A program made the translations under genes and the position numbers. The notes beneath the pieces were generated by a model. That model was given only the letters and a program-made list of their open reading frames with translations, ran no database searches and was not told the DNA's origin. 64,000 nucleotides of DNA from Rhinolophus ferrumequinum (Eukaryota > Chordata > Mammalia > Chiroptera > Rhinolophidae), in contig NC_046287.1 in NCBI RefSeq assembly GCF_004115265.2, positions 78,105,611 to 78,169,610 on the forward strand, in the 5' to 3' direction. Positions 1-12,884 of the stretch are shown here, piece by piece. How positions within the stretch are numbered: position 1 is the stretch's first letter; each line of letters opens with the position of its first letter.

Positions 1-3000
1 AAAGGGCAGTGACTGTCCCAATAACCTACCAGGAGGGAAAGCCGGGGGTAGATACCGTACATTTATAGTAGACAGGTGGAATGCACAAGAGTAAGAAGGT
101 GTGGTGCTAGGAGCGTGTACAAGTGCTCTTCTGATTGCTTCTATTCACCCAGTGAATTAGGAAACAAAATCACGCGGTTCTTCAGCAGCCCCATGGATCA
201 GCCTGGCAGGTGGGAGGGACCAGAAAGTGAAAAAGATTTCCTGCAAGTTACATGGTTAGGAGACAAGCCAAATTAGGGTTCAGGTTTCCCGAGTCTTAGT
301 GATGAGGCTTTTCCCACCGCACCACATTGCCTTGTGCCCACTAAAAGAAGATATTCAGCCCGAAGCTCTCCTAATTATGCAGGAGTCTAATTGAATGAAT
401 TCTAGTCCTCTGGGAAGCCTGTGACGGATACCGCAGGCAGCAAGCGTCAGCCTGGGGGCTGCTCTCCAGGAACTTTGCTCTCACCAGCTGTGTTGTGTGC
501 TCACCTCAAATTAGTGGTGTTTATTTCCACCCCGTTTATGTCTCTTTTTTTTTTGGTATTGATTTATAGTTTAGTTAAATCTCACATAAACTGATTAACT
601 GTGAGTAGGAAAAAGTTTGTTTATATGAAAACACTGCTTGAATGCTTGGAAAAACAGATAAAGGTAAATAACCAAAAATTGCTCTCATATCAGGTATCGG
701 CGAGACAATCAAAGAAGATGAGGGAAAAAGCGTAACAATCTGGATGTCTTCTGCACCTGAAACTCTCAAGTGCCGTAAGCTTTTACTCCACTTAAAAGAA
801 ACCAAGAGTGGAACTGGTGGATGCTGAGTTCAAGTGTGGTTCCTGCCCAGACGTCAGAGATGCTCTGGCCAGCTGACCCGTTCTCATAGTACAGTGTGGC
901 TTGACATCACAAGAGGAGCGGATGATGGTATCTCTGTGTCTCTGGAAGTAAAGTAATATGATCAAGGTGAACGTGTGTTATTTTTCATGATTCCCCACTT
1001 TAAGTGACTGTTTTCATGAAATGACTACCAGCTCTGCTCTTGTCTGATAAGAGAGAGCTTCTGCTCTGCTCAGCAAGTTCATCACCCTTATCTCCTGTGT
1101 GAACAGGACTGTGCACAAATCAGCAGTGACTGAAAGCTCATGTGCATCCCTTTTTACTGTATTTGGCTGTCATTTGCCTCCGAGTCAAGCTCACACAATT
1201 TTTGAGGTGACAAAGTTAGATACTCACGGGGGCCAGGTAGGTAACACGAATGAGTAAAGTGGGCCAGTTTTAAGAAAAATCAATACAGATATGCTTTACG
1301 TTCATCGTACACGTATAGGAATACTCTATCCCTACAAATAAACGTACCTTTTTCTTTTAATGGAAACGTGCTCCTCCCATCTATCTTTTGTTTTCCCACT
1401 TTAGCTCAAGACATGGGTATTTAGAACAGGCAGATCCAAGTTTTGTGGGGCCTGACGGAGGGTGTTCCTTAAGAAAAGAATTGCAACATGAAGCTATACT
1501 CACGAGCAATTCAAGTGCGTTTTAAATTGTTCTTTGTTGTGCTGAGCTGTACAGATGAGATAGTACATAACTCTTGGATGAAGTACATTGATTCACCGAC
1601 AAATATGGGCAGATTTGTCACTGGAAATACTTGTCTCTTCAGATTATTTCACTGTGTTCATACAATGCTATGTGTTAATGTTTTATCTAGAACTGACAGA
1701 CGTCATCACGACAAAAGATGTGTCAGATACACCACGATTTGACACGATACATTGAATACAGAAAACATGCAGCTTCACACACAGATGCACTTTCTGCTTG
1801 AAATACTGCTAGAGATTTGTGTCTGCAAACACAGGGATTTTGATAAATTCTACTTCATACCACTCCCCCGTCAAAAGAAATATGGTGTGTTTACAGTGGT
1901 GTACAATGCATTATGAACTATATTTCAAACAGGAGAGAACTTCCATTTTGACAAGGTGTTAATGAAAGCTGAATCCTCTACTTATGATTTTGTATATCTG
2001 AGGATTGGAAGGATTTTCCACAGGCCAGCTTTTGGCTCTGTACATTTCAAACTTGTTTCTCCTCACGCTGCCTGCATATTTCTGGTGCCAGCCCCTGTAT
2101 GTCACATTTGTACTGCCATTGGGCCAGCATCTTCTAGCCATGGTGCTGGGAGAGGCAGCACAGTGGGTGGGGGCTCCTAGGGGCTCCTACACTGGGACGG
2201 GCTGTCAGTAGCTGAACACTTGGAAGTAACTGTTTCCACTAACCTCAATTAAATGTACCCCTAACTCATTTTCTATTTAGTTGAAGCCCCTCAAAAGGAG
2301 ATGCTCCAGTGCTGACCAACATGGGGGTGGGTGGGAGGAAAAGTGAGAGGAAGGGTGATAAAAGGACAAGCAGGGTAGGAAGAAGCTGTGGTCTTGATCA
2401 ACTGCAGTGAAAATATCTTATTCTTGCAAACTGAGCAAAAAAATAAGAGCATATGAACAAATTGCTAGGCACCCTCCCAGAGTTTGGAATGTGCATATGC
2501 AGGCAAAGGGCCCCAAAGTTTAATCTTAGTTACATCATGGAAGTCTGCCTCTGGTACAAAGAGGTGGTTTTCTACAATAAGAAAACTGGTGAAGGCTTCC
2601 AGTCAAGATCAGCAGCTCCTGCTGCCCACCTCCCAGCCAACCCTGGAGAGAGAGGCATAGATTAGAGGAACTAACAAAACTCAGAAGCTCTTCTTTCTCC
2701 TGTTTCCCCAAGAGGCTTTGGGATAATCCTTGCCTGTCCATTTGCCACAGAAATCAGCAGCAACAATCAGGCCATTGGTGCTAGCGTCCGAGGCAAACCA
2801 ATTTCAGGGCAGGACAAAAGTCAGGACAGGAAGGGGAGGGCGGGAGGTGGATGGAAATGGTTGGGGCTCCATTCACTCCTCTACCCTCTTCAGTTTCCAT
2901 GTGGAGACTGTCTCTCCCGTGTTGCTTGCTTAAGACTAGATGAGAGGAAAAGATTTGCATGGTGGAACGTCAGCACACAGAAGTGGTCAACCAGGGGTGC

Positions 3001-3580
3001 AGGGGTACCCTTGACTCTGCCATGGAGCTCATCCCTCTCCACTCCTTAGCTTCCAAAGAGGCCCCCAGACTGAGACCGGGCCTTGAACTCTGATGGGCGT
3101 TGCCTACAGAGTGGCCGATACTCCAGGGAACATAAGCTTAGGCTTTCCGGGCGCAAAATATCCTAAAAGAAAAAAACCAAAAAATGTGACAACATATATC
3201 ATTCAAAGCAGAACTATTGGAATAGATGGACTAAGACTTTCAAATATCCATTCTTTCTATTTATTTTACTAGGAAAGAAGCTGTTGGCAATATAAAATAG
3301 GACTAAGAAGTCATTAGTTTAAAAGACCTGAGCAAAATGGTTAAGTGTGAAAGCTTTTCTAGTTGTAATAAAGAACACAGTGGAGGTGGAGGGAGGGTTT
3401 GGTATCAGACAAGTGGCAGCGGTGGGAGCGGTGAGAAGCTGTCCACACACATGGAAAGCCCTGCTGATCGCAGCCATGGGCCAGGGTGCCCCGCTGCTAT
3501 CATACAGCCTTCCGAATCTTCAACAGAAGCCCGAAATCTTTTCTTTTTTCTTTCTTAAAAATGTGGATTCTCAGCTGTCA
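1..3580. other. Intergenic DNA, no gene seen
   Basis: No open frame here shows a recognisable domain, exon-like boundaries or coding character; the frames present are short (84 codons or fewer, apart from one that runs into the LTR further on). I could not assign any interspersed repeat with confidence. By synteny with human 4q35 this is the gene-poor interval on the far side of CLDN24 from WWC2. Confidence 0.6.
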
Positions 3581-3987
3581 TGTGGGGCAGCCTGCGGGGT
3601 CTCAGCTCCCGCTCCCCACATAAGAATGCAGGACATCGTGAGGCCAAAAAGGAACACCCACGGAGCCATAGGTAGGGGAGTCACACCACTATACTCTCGC
3701 TGGCGGCTGGGTTGGAGACACAGGAACAGGAGCCACACAATTCTCAACCCTCACTGTGCCGCTTGCAGGCTCAGCCACCATCTTCTTGCTAGCCCCCATT
3801 TGCTGCTAGCCTAGCCTTGGCACTTATATTAGTGCCCAATGGCTCACTGGTTACAGCTGACGGCCAACTAGCCACAGCTGATGGCCACTTGATCACAGTT
3901 GATGGCCATTTACTACCTGAGCCAGCACCTTTCTATGTGAGTCCGAGAGCCTGGAAACTGCTTTTTTGGGGCTCTGTCTCCACATCA
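3581..3987 (+). mobile_element. Solo LTR of an endogenous retrovirus (fossil), copy 1
   Basis: An element of about 407 bp begins TGTGGGG and ends CACATCA, the TG...CA form of a retroviral LTR. It is related along most of its length to the minus-strand copy at 28600-29041. Both share the GCTCCCGCTCCCC block near the 5' end, a repeated 'acagctgatggcc' block in the middle and a GACTCTGTCTCCACA-type 3' end. No internal retroviral sequence adjoins it, so it looks like a solo LTR. The 4-bp flanks match poorly. The family is probably class I (gammaretrovirus-like), which is inferred mainly from the 4-bp duplication at the other copy. Divergence from that copy suggests it is not very recent. Confidence 0.7.
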
Positions 3988-4204
3988 GCAATGGTAAATG
4001 CTGTCTCAACTTTAAAGAAATACTGGGCAAGTCAAACCAAATACACAGTCTTAGTCTGTGGACTCCTGGTTTGCAAATTCTTAGTGCATAGCCGTGATGT
4101 TCTGTTTAAGTCAGTGGATTCATAATGTGAGCTGCTGCTAATCTCCTTCACGTCGCGGATCGATTACAGCACGAATTAAACTGAAGATGCTACTAGCCAC
4201 ACAC

Positions 4205-4345
4205 CTACCATGCACAGACACCATCACTTAATGCCTAGTTTGTGACAGGTGCTTTATTTCACCTAATCCCTACAACCACCTGAACGAGGGAATGATTAGC
4301 CCCAGCTTATTGTAAGCTGAGGCTTAGAGAGGACAAGTAGAGCTG
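4205..4345 (-). repeat. MIR SINE remnant
   Basis: Read on the minus strand this resembles the 3' half of MIR: the + strand has a 'cagcttattgtaagctgaggct' region equivalent to MIR's complement of 'cctcagtttcctcatctgtaaaatgggg', preceded by a weak match to its tail. It is a heavily decayed ancient mammalian SINE fragment with approximate ends. Confidence 0.45.
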
Positions 4346-4399
4346 TGCAGACGTGTGGTGGAGCACTCACTGGGTCCTGCACCTGGGTTAGACGTGAAT

Positions 4400-4865
4400 A
4401 TACAACTAGACAGTGGTCGGACCATATATACAAATAGAACTCTGACCCACAACCTGTATAACCAATCCAGGAAGCCAACCCATTACCTACAGTAACCAGC
4501 CCAGGAAGCCAGCCTGCTCTGTCCGACTGTTATGCCTAGCAGCTGCTCTAGGAAGTCAAACAACAACCCCTGTGGCAATCAGCCCCTAATGGCTTGGACT
4601 TGATTAATAACTGGCAGCTTCTCTAATTTTGCTTCTGATTTCGGACCAATCAGAGAAAGCCCAATATGCACCCTAAACCATCCGTAGGACGCCCCGCTTC
4701 TAATTAGCCCTCCTGCAGCTTCCCCGGGCCAAGAGCCTCCACTCAGGGCACACGTGAGCCTTCCTTTTGTCCACTCAGATGCTTTCCCACTCCTCTGCAC
4801 TGAGCCTCGGCCAAAGGGCCAGGACGGAGGCGGGCTCCCTTGCTCGCTCTCGCAGGGTTTTTCTC
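4400..4865 (+). mobile_element. Probable LTR fossil with internal repeats
   Basis: The segment carries degenerate tandem units of the form 'aaccagcccaggaagccagc' (about 4458-4560). Next comes a promoter-like stretch with a CCAATCAGA box near 4647, and then a GC-richer region ending around 'ctcgctctcgcag'. This arrangement recalls a class I endogenous-retrovirus LTR. I cannot fix the termini or see a target duplication, and no internal viral region is visible, so family and ends are tentative. Confidence 0.4.
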
Positions 4866-4987
4866 CATTTACTTACATAGGCCTCAGGTGTTAAGTCAGA
4901 TGGTTTGAAATTTTAATCCTATCCAGGAAAAAGTAAAATGTAAAAATCATGAAGAAATTTCTTGATTAGAAAAAAACCTCTCCCTTC

Positions 4988-5069
4988 TTTCTCTCTCTCT
5001 CTCTCTCTCCCCACCAAGATATAAATATAGATATAGATGATATAGGTATAGATATAGACATAGATATAA
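4988..5069. repeat. Simple repeats (CT)n and (TATAGA)n
   Basis: An uninterrupted CT run at about 4989-5010 is followed by an imperfect hexamer tract of TATAGA/GATATA units to about 5069. This is a compound microsatellite in intergenic DNA. Confidence 0.9.
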
Positions 5070-7189
5070 CCATACAATCATTACTGCTAGGTAGACACAA
5101 CAGTCTCCCTTGTTATAAATTCAGAGAAAACTGGGCCTCCCCATTAAGGTCGACTAGGATGTTTTAAACTGCCAGTAATTAAAACCTGGATTCAAATTGG
5201 CTTAAACAATAAGCAAAGTTGTCTTCTCATAACAGGAAGTCAGGAGGTAGGGCAGCCTTCGGGTAGCTGGCTCCGTGTATTAGTCTCACCAAGGACCCAG
5301 GTTCTCTCCATTCTGCCATCCTCAATGTCCTCCTCGGGCTGGAAGCAAACTGGTTGGGACAGTTCCACGTCTCCTACTCAAGATGAAGAAGAAGGACCAT
5401 CTGTTTCTGCGCATCTCCTTTAGGCCAGAGGAAACATTTCCTTGTTGGTTGGAATCTGGTCCCATGTCCTCTCTGGAACCAATCACAGGGAGGCGAGTAA
5501 GATCAGCCCACCCTGACTGGAGATGAGCTTGCTCGGTTTCCTCTAGGCACACAGCTGCCTTCGGGGAGGTGCGGCTAACCAAACAAAGCTGGGATGGGGG
5601 AGAGATCTGTTAGGAAGGAATAAGGAGGAAATAGACACTGGATGGGCCCTCTACTGCGTCCACCCCACTGGGCAGTTGTCACCCATTGAGGAGTACGCTT
5701 TGTATTGGCTCTGCGATGACAAGTAATGATGTTCTTCTGGTATTATGCATGGCTTTTTGTCTCAGATGCAGAGACTGATAAAACAGTCAGGGTAAGAACA
5801 CTGTGGGGATTGGCAAAAGAAGCAGACTACATGTGGGAAGAGACCAAAGTGAGCGTTGTATGTTCTTCAGTGATTTGAGGTGAAAACTGTTTCTAAGAAA
5901 TAAAAATGTAAAACCCACACTTAGTAAATAAAATCACACCAATGATGCCTTTTTATTAAATAACGATAGCCCCCCCTTCTCTCCAGCTCCTTACCCAGAG
6001 CCTGGTGTTTGGAGGCAGCTCTGAGTTCTTGCTCTCAGTGTCCCACCTGCCTCCCTCCTGTGTCCCACCCGGTACCCAGCATTCTCTGGGGCGACGATAC
6101 AAGCTGCCTGGGGAGATAGAGACCCAGGGTGGGAGCATTGGGGAGTAGGAAGGGGGGAAGGAACACAGTAGGTCTTATTTCTCACATGTAAGACCGAGTT
6201 GTGCCACTGTCATGTGAGGCCGAGGGGCCGAGACACTCAGTACATTTCTCAAGCCCCTTTTGTAGAAGGTCCTGTTTGAGGGTGTTTAGGTGTGGCAGGA
6301 CACTGGGCCCCAAATCAGGATGTTGTGAGCAATGTGCTGGGGTTGGAGGAAGTGGGGTTCAGTGAAGAAATATTACAGTGTTCTCCCCCTACAAGAACTG
6401 GGGTGGGGAGAAAGGAGGCAGGGCCAGAGTGTGGAGGAAGGGGTGCTACCCGGGGGCAAGTAGGGTGACACATTACAAGGGTGTGATCTTGAGGGAAGGG
6501 AGTTGTGGGCTCGGCTCCTGGGAGCTGGGGGTCAGGAGGCTGTAAGTCTCCCATGTCTCCCCAAAACAGAAATCCTGGACTGTCATGACCCAGGCAGAAA
6601 AGAACTGACCTATTTCAGCTGCACCAAGAGCTTACAACAAGGAAGAGTAGACACCATTGAATTGTAAATGGGAAAATTGTATGGTATATGAATTATATCG
6701 TAACAAAGCACTTACACAAAAAATAGTCTTTGGATTGGAATCTAATAGTCATACAATAAAGCAAAGAGAATTGGTAGTGGCTGTTTCCCAAAAGCCCCAG
6801 TTTGCAACAGGATTGGTGCCCATAACTTTCTTAGTTGTTACACCCCAAATATCTTACACATTAAGTTGTTGCTCTTTGTGTTACTTCTTTGTGTATAACT
6901 TCTGCACATCCCAGCACAACAACTGCCAGCCCCATTGTCCCAAAGGGGAAGGGGCCATTCTAAATCAAACTGAAAATTTCCTTCCTCCCTCTTCTCAGTT
7001 CCTGCTGGGCACCATGTGAAGCGGAAACGAGACAAGTGGCTTCCCTGGCATTGGGCTGGCTGGCCGGCAGTGCTCTGAGAAAAGAGACAGGTTTATTCTG
7101 CATGAGGCAGGTGTGCAAGTATGATGTGCAAATCAGAGACCAAGCGGTTTGGCAAATGGCAGCCTTATTTCTTATTTAGTTTTTGGTTA
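5070..7189. other. Intergenic DNA, possible decayed repeat at its start
   Basis: About 5130-5590 has the feel of an old interspersed repeat (a 'ggcttaaacaataa' motif, then 'ccaatcacagggaggcg'), but I cannot name its class. The rest, including the GC-richer part near 6000-6560, shows no coding exon, RNA gene or clear repeat. Open frames reach only 120 codons and have no recognisable domain. Confidence 0.45.
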
Positions 7190-7640
7190 TCTTGTGATGT
7201 TTTGTTCGTAGAATACTTACACACTCAAAAAACAATATGGTTACATTCAGAACGCACATGTGGCTTTTACATTCTATCATTGCTTAAATATTCAGACTTG
7301 TATGCACTGATTTGGTTCATGTACTTGGGGTTGTTAATGGCTATAGAGTATTTCATGTCCCTGCATAATTTGTTTAGTCATTTCCCTCTATTGTTGTTGT
7401 GTGTCTGGGTGGTTTTAGTTTTAGTCTGTATTAAATTGCTGCTGCTGTGTATATATTGGTACATATTAAGTTTTTTTTCCTTTGGAATTATTTTCCTATA
7501 TCATAGTCCCCAAAGTGGAATTACCGGGTCAGAGAGTTCTGTAGCTCTTGTTACATATCGTCCAATTCTTCTCAAGAAAGAGAACCACTACAAAGAGCCC
7601 CCAGCAGTGTTTGAATGTGCTTATTTCCTTAAAGTCCTGC
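7190..7640 (-). mobile_element. Old L1 (L1M-type) 3' end, decayed
   Basis: The + strand reads like the complement of the ORF2 end and 3' region of ancient L1s: 'atagagtatttcatg', 'tgctgctgtgta', and 'aagtggaattaccgggtcagag', the familiar L1M complement. The 180-codon open frame that spans it has a biased, low-complexity hydrophobic translation and is not a gene. Confidence 0.5.
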
Positions 7641-10360
7641 CAGCATTGTACTTTATTCTTTAAAAAAAAAAAAATTTGTGCTCGCTTAATAGAGGGGAGG
7701 TTTGTTTTAAGCGACATTTCTGTCATTGCTGGGGGTTTGAAATTCATCAGCTTGGCATGGGCCAGATGTCCACAGGTCTGTGTGGGATCCTAGCATGAAA
7801 GAATGCAGCAAGCTGCACCCAGGGATGAAAGAAAGGGGTCAATCAGGAGGCAACCCTGCCAGTGCCCGGTGTCCTTTCCCTATAACCTAAGTGACTTCTA
7901 AGGAACCATATGTGCGAATCTCACAGTGACTCCATGAATGCAGACTCCACTTGCTTTGTCCCTGAGGGCAAAATCTAAGAATTCTTGGATATTAGTCTGG
8001 ACCTGCAAACTCACCCTTAAGAGACCCTCCTTACCCACCTTTCCAGAAGGTGGTTGGGGTTAATGTGATGAGTTTGGTTTTCATGAAAGTGTGGATTAAA
8101 ATGGAGTTCTGTGGGTCTCAGAGGGGTGCTCTGGGGAACTACACGGAGACTGGGAGCTCAACTCTGCGTCTCCCCACGTGCAAAAAGAGGAAATTTCACC
8201 CTGTGTGTGTGCTGAGGCTCAGGCCCTAATGCATCCAACACCTCCCCTCCAGCTGGGGAGAATAACACCCTTCCACCCACCTGGAGCCAATGCAGCTGAC
8301 TGAGCCCCCCACAGATGGAGGAACAATTTAACCCAGATGGCACTCAGTTGGGAGGCTCCTCACAGGAGGCCGCCTCCGTTCTGGGCACATTCCTGACCGT
8401 GGAGATTTTTGAGGTTGGCCAAGGGGATCCTGATGGGAGAGGCATCCATACACTGTGGGGTTCCCTGCCGCCCAGACTCCAGACCTGCAGTTTCCTCTGC
8501 CTGGATGTCTTCCTCCATCTCACTGCTCTTGCTCATGCATATTGTTTAGATGTAATCTGTTCCAGGACCTCCCGTGTGGGTAAGGACCTCCTCTCAGTGT
8601 TCCCACGGCATCCTGTCCTTTCCTCTTTCTTATACTTGTCACACTGGGCTGTGTTTGACTGGCTGTGACCATGTTGACCCACCTCCTTTCTGCCCCCATA
8701 CAGTGCCTGGGGTACGGCTCAACCTGTTGAAAGAATAGATGGATGAATGAACATACGTGATGATGAAAGGATAAATTAGCCCTGGTATTTACAGCAATCC
8801 AAGGTTGGACCAGAAATTTACGCGATAGCCAGGACAAAAGAACCTTTGGGTTCTCTCCACTTGGGAAGCTGGAGATGGGTGAGACTTACTCCCAAGTACA
8901 GGAGCAAGGCAAGGGCTCTGGGATCTGGCAGTTATCCTGCAGCTTTGGTAAAACTAGAGTCGTTTCTTCCAAACATATTTCAGGCTCTAGTCTTTGTTCT
9001 AGCAACCTCAGAATCCCTTTATATAATGAGGCCAGAAAATAAAAAAATAACAAAAATTATCAATTAAAACTGTGTTGTGCAGAAGCAGATTTCCTTTTCT
9101 TTTATGTTGATCTACAAAGATGTTCCAAACATCACACATGTATCACAATCCACTTTAGGTCCCTGAATACTCTCATTGCCACACTTCATTCAGTTTAATT
9201 CACAAACACGAATGAGCAACCACAAATTCTAGACACTACACTGGGGCAGGGTGGGGGCAGGGTTCCTTGCATTGGGGTCGGTGCAGAAATTCAAATCTGA
9301 AGCCACTGCAAGGAAAACAAAAACCAACTAACCAATCAACCAAACAAACAAAAAAATGATTAGAGCTGAGAACTGTGCTGAGAGCTCGGTCTCAGAACAA
9401 CAAGAAGAATACCTAGGGTGGTCCAAACCAAAGCGCTCAGGAATTTAGTTGGCAGAGAAGAGAGAGCACGGGCATTGTTGGGCCAGGGGAGGTGGCCCAA
9501 CCATATTTTATGTTTTGAGTGGCCATGGCAAAATGATCTCAGAAGAACCAAATGTGCTGTGAGTAGAAGAAACTTCCAGAAAAACATAGAATATGGTATT
9601 GCCTTCAAGGACTTCCTCAAGCATCCAGTCAGCAGGGAAGGCAGACAGAGAAACAGGCCACTTGTCAGAGTACACAGAATGGGCTGGTCACAGCGAATAT
9701 TCTTTCCCATCCATGACCATTTTAACTTTCTGCAATGACGATAAATACATTAACAACTTTTTCATTTAATAATTTAAACAGACTGCACATTAGTCTTCAC
9801 TGAAACAAAGAGTTTACTTAATATGTCTTTAATATTAAAAATGGTTGCATAAAGCAATCTTTCAATGTGATCTTCAAAATTTTAAGTTGCAATACTCTGG
9901 AAGAGATAAATCAATAAAAACTAAAAATTCTTGCAATAGTATTGTTCTGCAATTTATAATTGTCTTAGACAACTTCAGATTTTTTTTTTAGAAAAGTAGG
10001 TTAGGTGGGATATAAATTAAATTAATAAGTGAAAATAAAATCCTTGATTCTACTATTTTGTCTCTACCATAGGTTTTAACTGCTTATAATTAAAATTTAA
10101 TTTTTAGTATATCAAATAAAGACAGTAGCAACTCTTCTTTCTCAGGCAACCAGATATCCTATTTATTTAACCATATTTTTTTAGAATATAAAGTTCCTCA
10201 AACTGAAAATCATAGATGCCTCAACATCTGCTAGCTTTTAATTTTGTATTTTCGTCGTAGTGATAATTTTTTTTAAAATTAGCAATTATAAAGAGAAAAC
10301 TTACAATGGTAATTTACATTAGATATTTTCATAAAAAGACTAAGTTTCCTAAGTTATTGT
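7641..10360. other. Intergenic DNA, no gene seen
   Basis: I see no gene or clear repeat. The first part (to about 9070) has average composition; the part after 9730 is AT-rich. Overlapping open frames of 106 and 116 codons at 9360-9738 lie on opposite strands of one stretch and have no recognisable domain. Confidence 0.5.
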
Positions 10361-10446
10361 TTTCTCAAACTGGGGTTCACGAGCAAATTCTGAGAGAGGA
10401 CCAAAAACTTATTTCCCTATAAATTCCTCAAGTTTAAGAAACACTG
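10361..10446. mobile_element. Small hAT-like DNA transposon remnant (MITE)
   Basis: The segment begins 'tttctcaaactggggttc' and ends 'agtttaagaaacactg', which are near-inverse copies resembling the 'cagtgtttctcaaact' terminal repeats of nonautonomous mammalian hAT elements. It is only about 86 bp, with no coding capacity. Flanking 8-bp duplications are not evident, so the call rests on the terminal repeats alone. Confidence 0.35.
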
Positions 10447-12429
10447 CTTTAATACATATCCTTATAATTCAAAGTCCATTATTTTCTGGTTCTTTTGAGC
10501 TTCAAATTAGTGACATATTAACACTATATCTCATATTTTCTAATATTTTTTTGACATTAAATTACATCCCTGGTTGTTAAGATGTACTCCTACTTTGAGT
10601 TCCTTTTGTTTTTCCACAGCAGGTCTTCAAATTTGCCAAGAAGCTCCCCCCACACCCTCACCTCCATCCCCACCCCTACCCCCACCCTCGACATGATTTT
10701 CTCCTTTGTTATTAGCGTGAAGTAGGAGTCGCATGAATTCCACGCGTGAAATAAAATATATTTATCTTTTCCTTCTTATAAGGATTATGGAACTGTTTGA
10801 AAACTTCACCTTGAAACCTTCACAGAAATAAATTTCAAATAATGCAAGGGGTCATGATTGCTTTATTGTCCAATCAAACGCTGAAGACACATGGGGTACA
10901 TAAAATTCAGCTAGGGACGGTTTATTCACAGTGTCTGATAGTTTGAGCTGGACCTTTAATAAGGAAATATCAAGGACTAAGGCAAAGAATTTCAATCTGG
11001 AATCACTCTCTACTGGAAAGGAATAAACCATTTAAAATTAATTTTATTCAATTCTGCCCAACTTCCTGAGCTAAGCTCAAATGGCGTTTTCTTAATGGTG
11101 TTTTCCCAAATCGACCTATATCTTTCTTTTCCATGGCTGGCCCTCTGTCCCCTATGATACATCTCCTTTCATCTGTAGCTGGCCTATGGCACTCCCCATC
11201 TTTACCTTGGATGTTAGTTATTAGGAGGATGTCTCTTCTTCCCTATAAGACTGTACACCTTCTGTCAAGGAGGGGCCAGATCCAACTGCCCAGAGCACTC
11301 CTAGCTCACGTTACATATCTATTTGATTAATTAACAAGTCAATTCTTGAATATGAAATATTGCTTGTGGACCATACTCCAAACTCTAGGGTGAGGCAGAG
11401 CTCTTCCCACAGTGACTTTCATCTGGTCCGTTCTCAGTAAGTGTCAGCTGAGTGGATGATAGGAACAGCAAGGTCACCACACGAACTTCAAAAGCAGCAG
11501 TCACTCTGCATCCATCTTGGCTCCTCATCTGGATCAGAATAGATGGAGCAGATACGGTAGCATCTTGGAGACTTTTTTTCCCTACATTCTGAAATTCACA
11601 AATAAATCTCTTCATGCCTCTTCACACCCCCACCCCCAAATCCCTTTCCAAAGCTGAAAATCCTCAGTGTGGCATGAGTCATTCACTCATTCAGCAAACA
11701 TTTACAGAGCACTTAACATATGCAGAGACTTACCCCTAACAGGCTCTGAGGATAGAGCTGAAGAGACAGATGGACACCTGCCCAGAGGGAGCTCACGTCC
11801 TAGTGAGGAGAGAAAGCCAATGAACAACAACAGATACGTCCGAATTGAGAGCGGTGGGCAGGAGGCACTGAGCTGGGCCAGGTGTTGGTACACGTGGAGT
11901 CCGTGAACTTCAAGAAGAGGGTCCTTGGAAATGGGAAATGGGGACAAATTACATTTTCCACTAACTTCCACCCGGAATTTAGCATTTCCTTTCATTATGA
12001 GCGTGGGCAATAAGCCATAGTGGTTTAATAGTGCCTGTGGTTTGACACCAAAGGAAAGCACAGATATTTTCATATCACACTGTGGTTGTTGCAGACATGC
12101 TGGAAGAGTTACACTTGTCACCATTTGGAAACTACGGTACTAGTAGTCCCTCTGCCAGAGCTTGTTATTTAATGTGTTAATAAAGAAGCACATCTAGTAC
12201 TATTCAAAAACATATTTTGATAACTATTTCAATGTAATTGGCTTCCTTTGTCAGCCTATATAGTTTTTAATTTCTTTTACTTTATGCATTTAAAAACATT
12301 ATTCTGAAAAGGAATCAATAGGCCTCTTGCAACTGCACAAAGGATCAACGGCTCAAAAAAGATTAAGACACCCTGAGTCCAGCTCTCCCTGGTGGCTGCC
12401 ACCAGCCTCTCTAGCCTGGGAATCTGCTG
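10447..12429. other. Intergenic DNA with one old repeat
   Basis: Mostly AT-rich and unremarkable. Around 11655-11830 the text 'cattcactcattcagcaaacatttacagagcactta' followed by 'gaggatagagctgaagagaca' and 'gagctcacgtcctagtgagg' matches a common ancient mammalian repeat (L2- or MIR-related; I cannot settle which). The C-rich run near 10645-10690 is low complexity. Confidence 0.45.
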
Positions 12430-12790
12430 TGACCGCTGGGCCTCACACATTCTGTTCCTTCTGCCTGCACTGCCTGTTCCTCCTCTCTGCTCTGTTGGCT
12501 CCCACTGTGCTTTGCGTGGACATGGACCATCACCCACTGCAGGAGTCCTCCCTGACTGTGCAGCCTCAGTGTAGGACTCCCAGCAAATGTTCAACCTCCC
12601 TTCCGCAAGCCGTCCCTCAACTCTCTCTCTGTCTTCCCCTTGCTTCATCCGCATCACACTGCATTTAATTGCCTCTTTGCTTGTCCATCTTCTGAATGGT
12701 CTGTGAGCTACTAGACAGTGAGGATCCGTCTCTCCATTTCTGCTGCCCTGTGCCTTGTGCGCTTGGCACTCAGCTCAGGCATGCCCAGGG
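12430..12790 (+). repeat. L2 LINE 3' portion
   Basis: The order of features is that of an L2 3' end in sense: 'ttccttctgcctgcactg', 'gtcctccctgactg', 'cctctttgcttgtccatcttctgaatgg', then 'ctgtgagctactagacagtgagg' in place of the usual 'gtgagctccttgagggc'. It is strongly decayed and leads into a GGAT simple repeat. The 126- and 113-codon frames here are chance frames in this repeat. Confidence 0.55.
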
Positions 12791-12804
12791 CAGGAATGAA
12801 AGGG

Positions 12805-12878
12805 TAAATGGATGATGAAAGGATGGATGGATGAAGGATAGGATGTTTGGATGGATGGATGGGTGGGTGGATGGATGA
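12805..12878. repeat. (GGAT)n microsatellite
   Basis: A tract of ATGG/GGAT tetramers with a few interruptions, typical of the tail of L2-type elements, which lies just upstream. Confidence 0.9.
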
Positions 12879-12884
12879 AAAGAT

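Noticed and set aside
3347-3814. 155-codon frame
   Set aside because: Runs through unique DNA into an LTR fossil; no domain.
7121-7663. 180-codon plus-strand frame with hydrophobic translation
   Set aside because: The translation is Leu/Phe/Tyr-rich because the + strand is the T-rich complement of an old L1; not a membrane protein gene.
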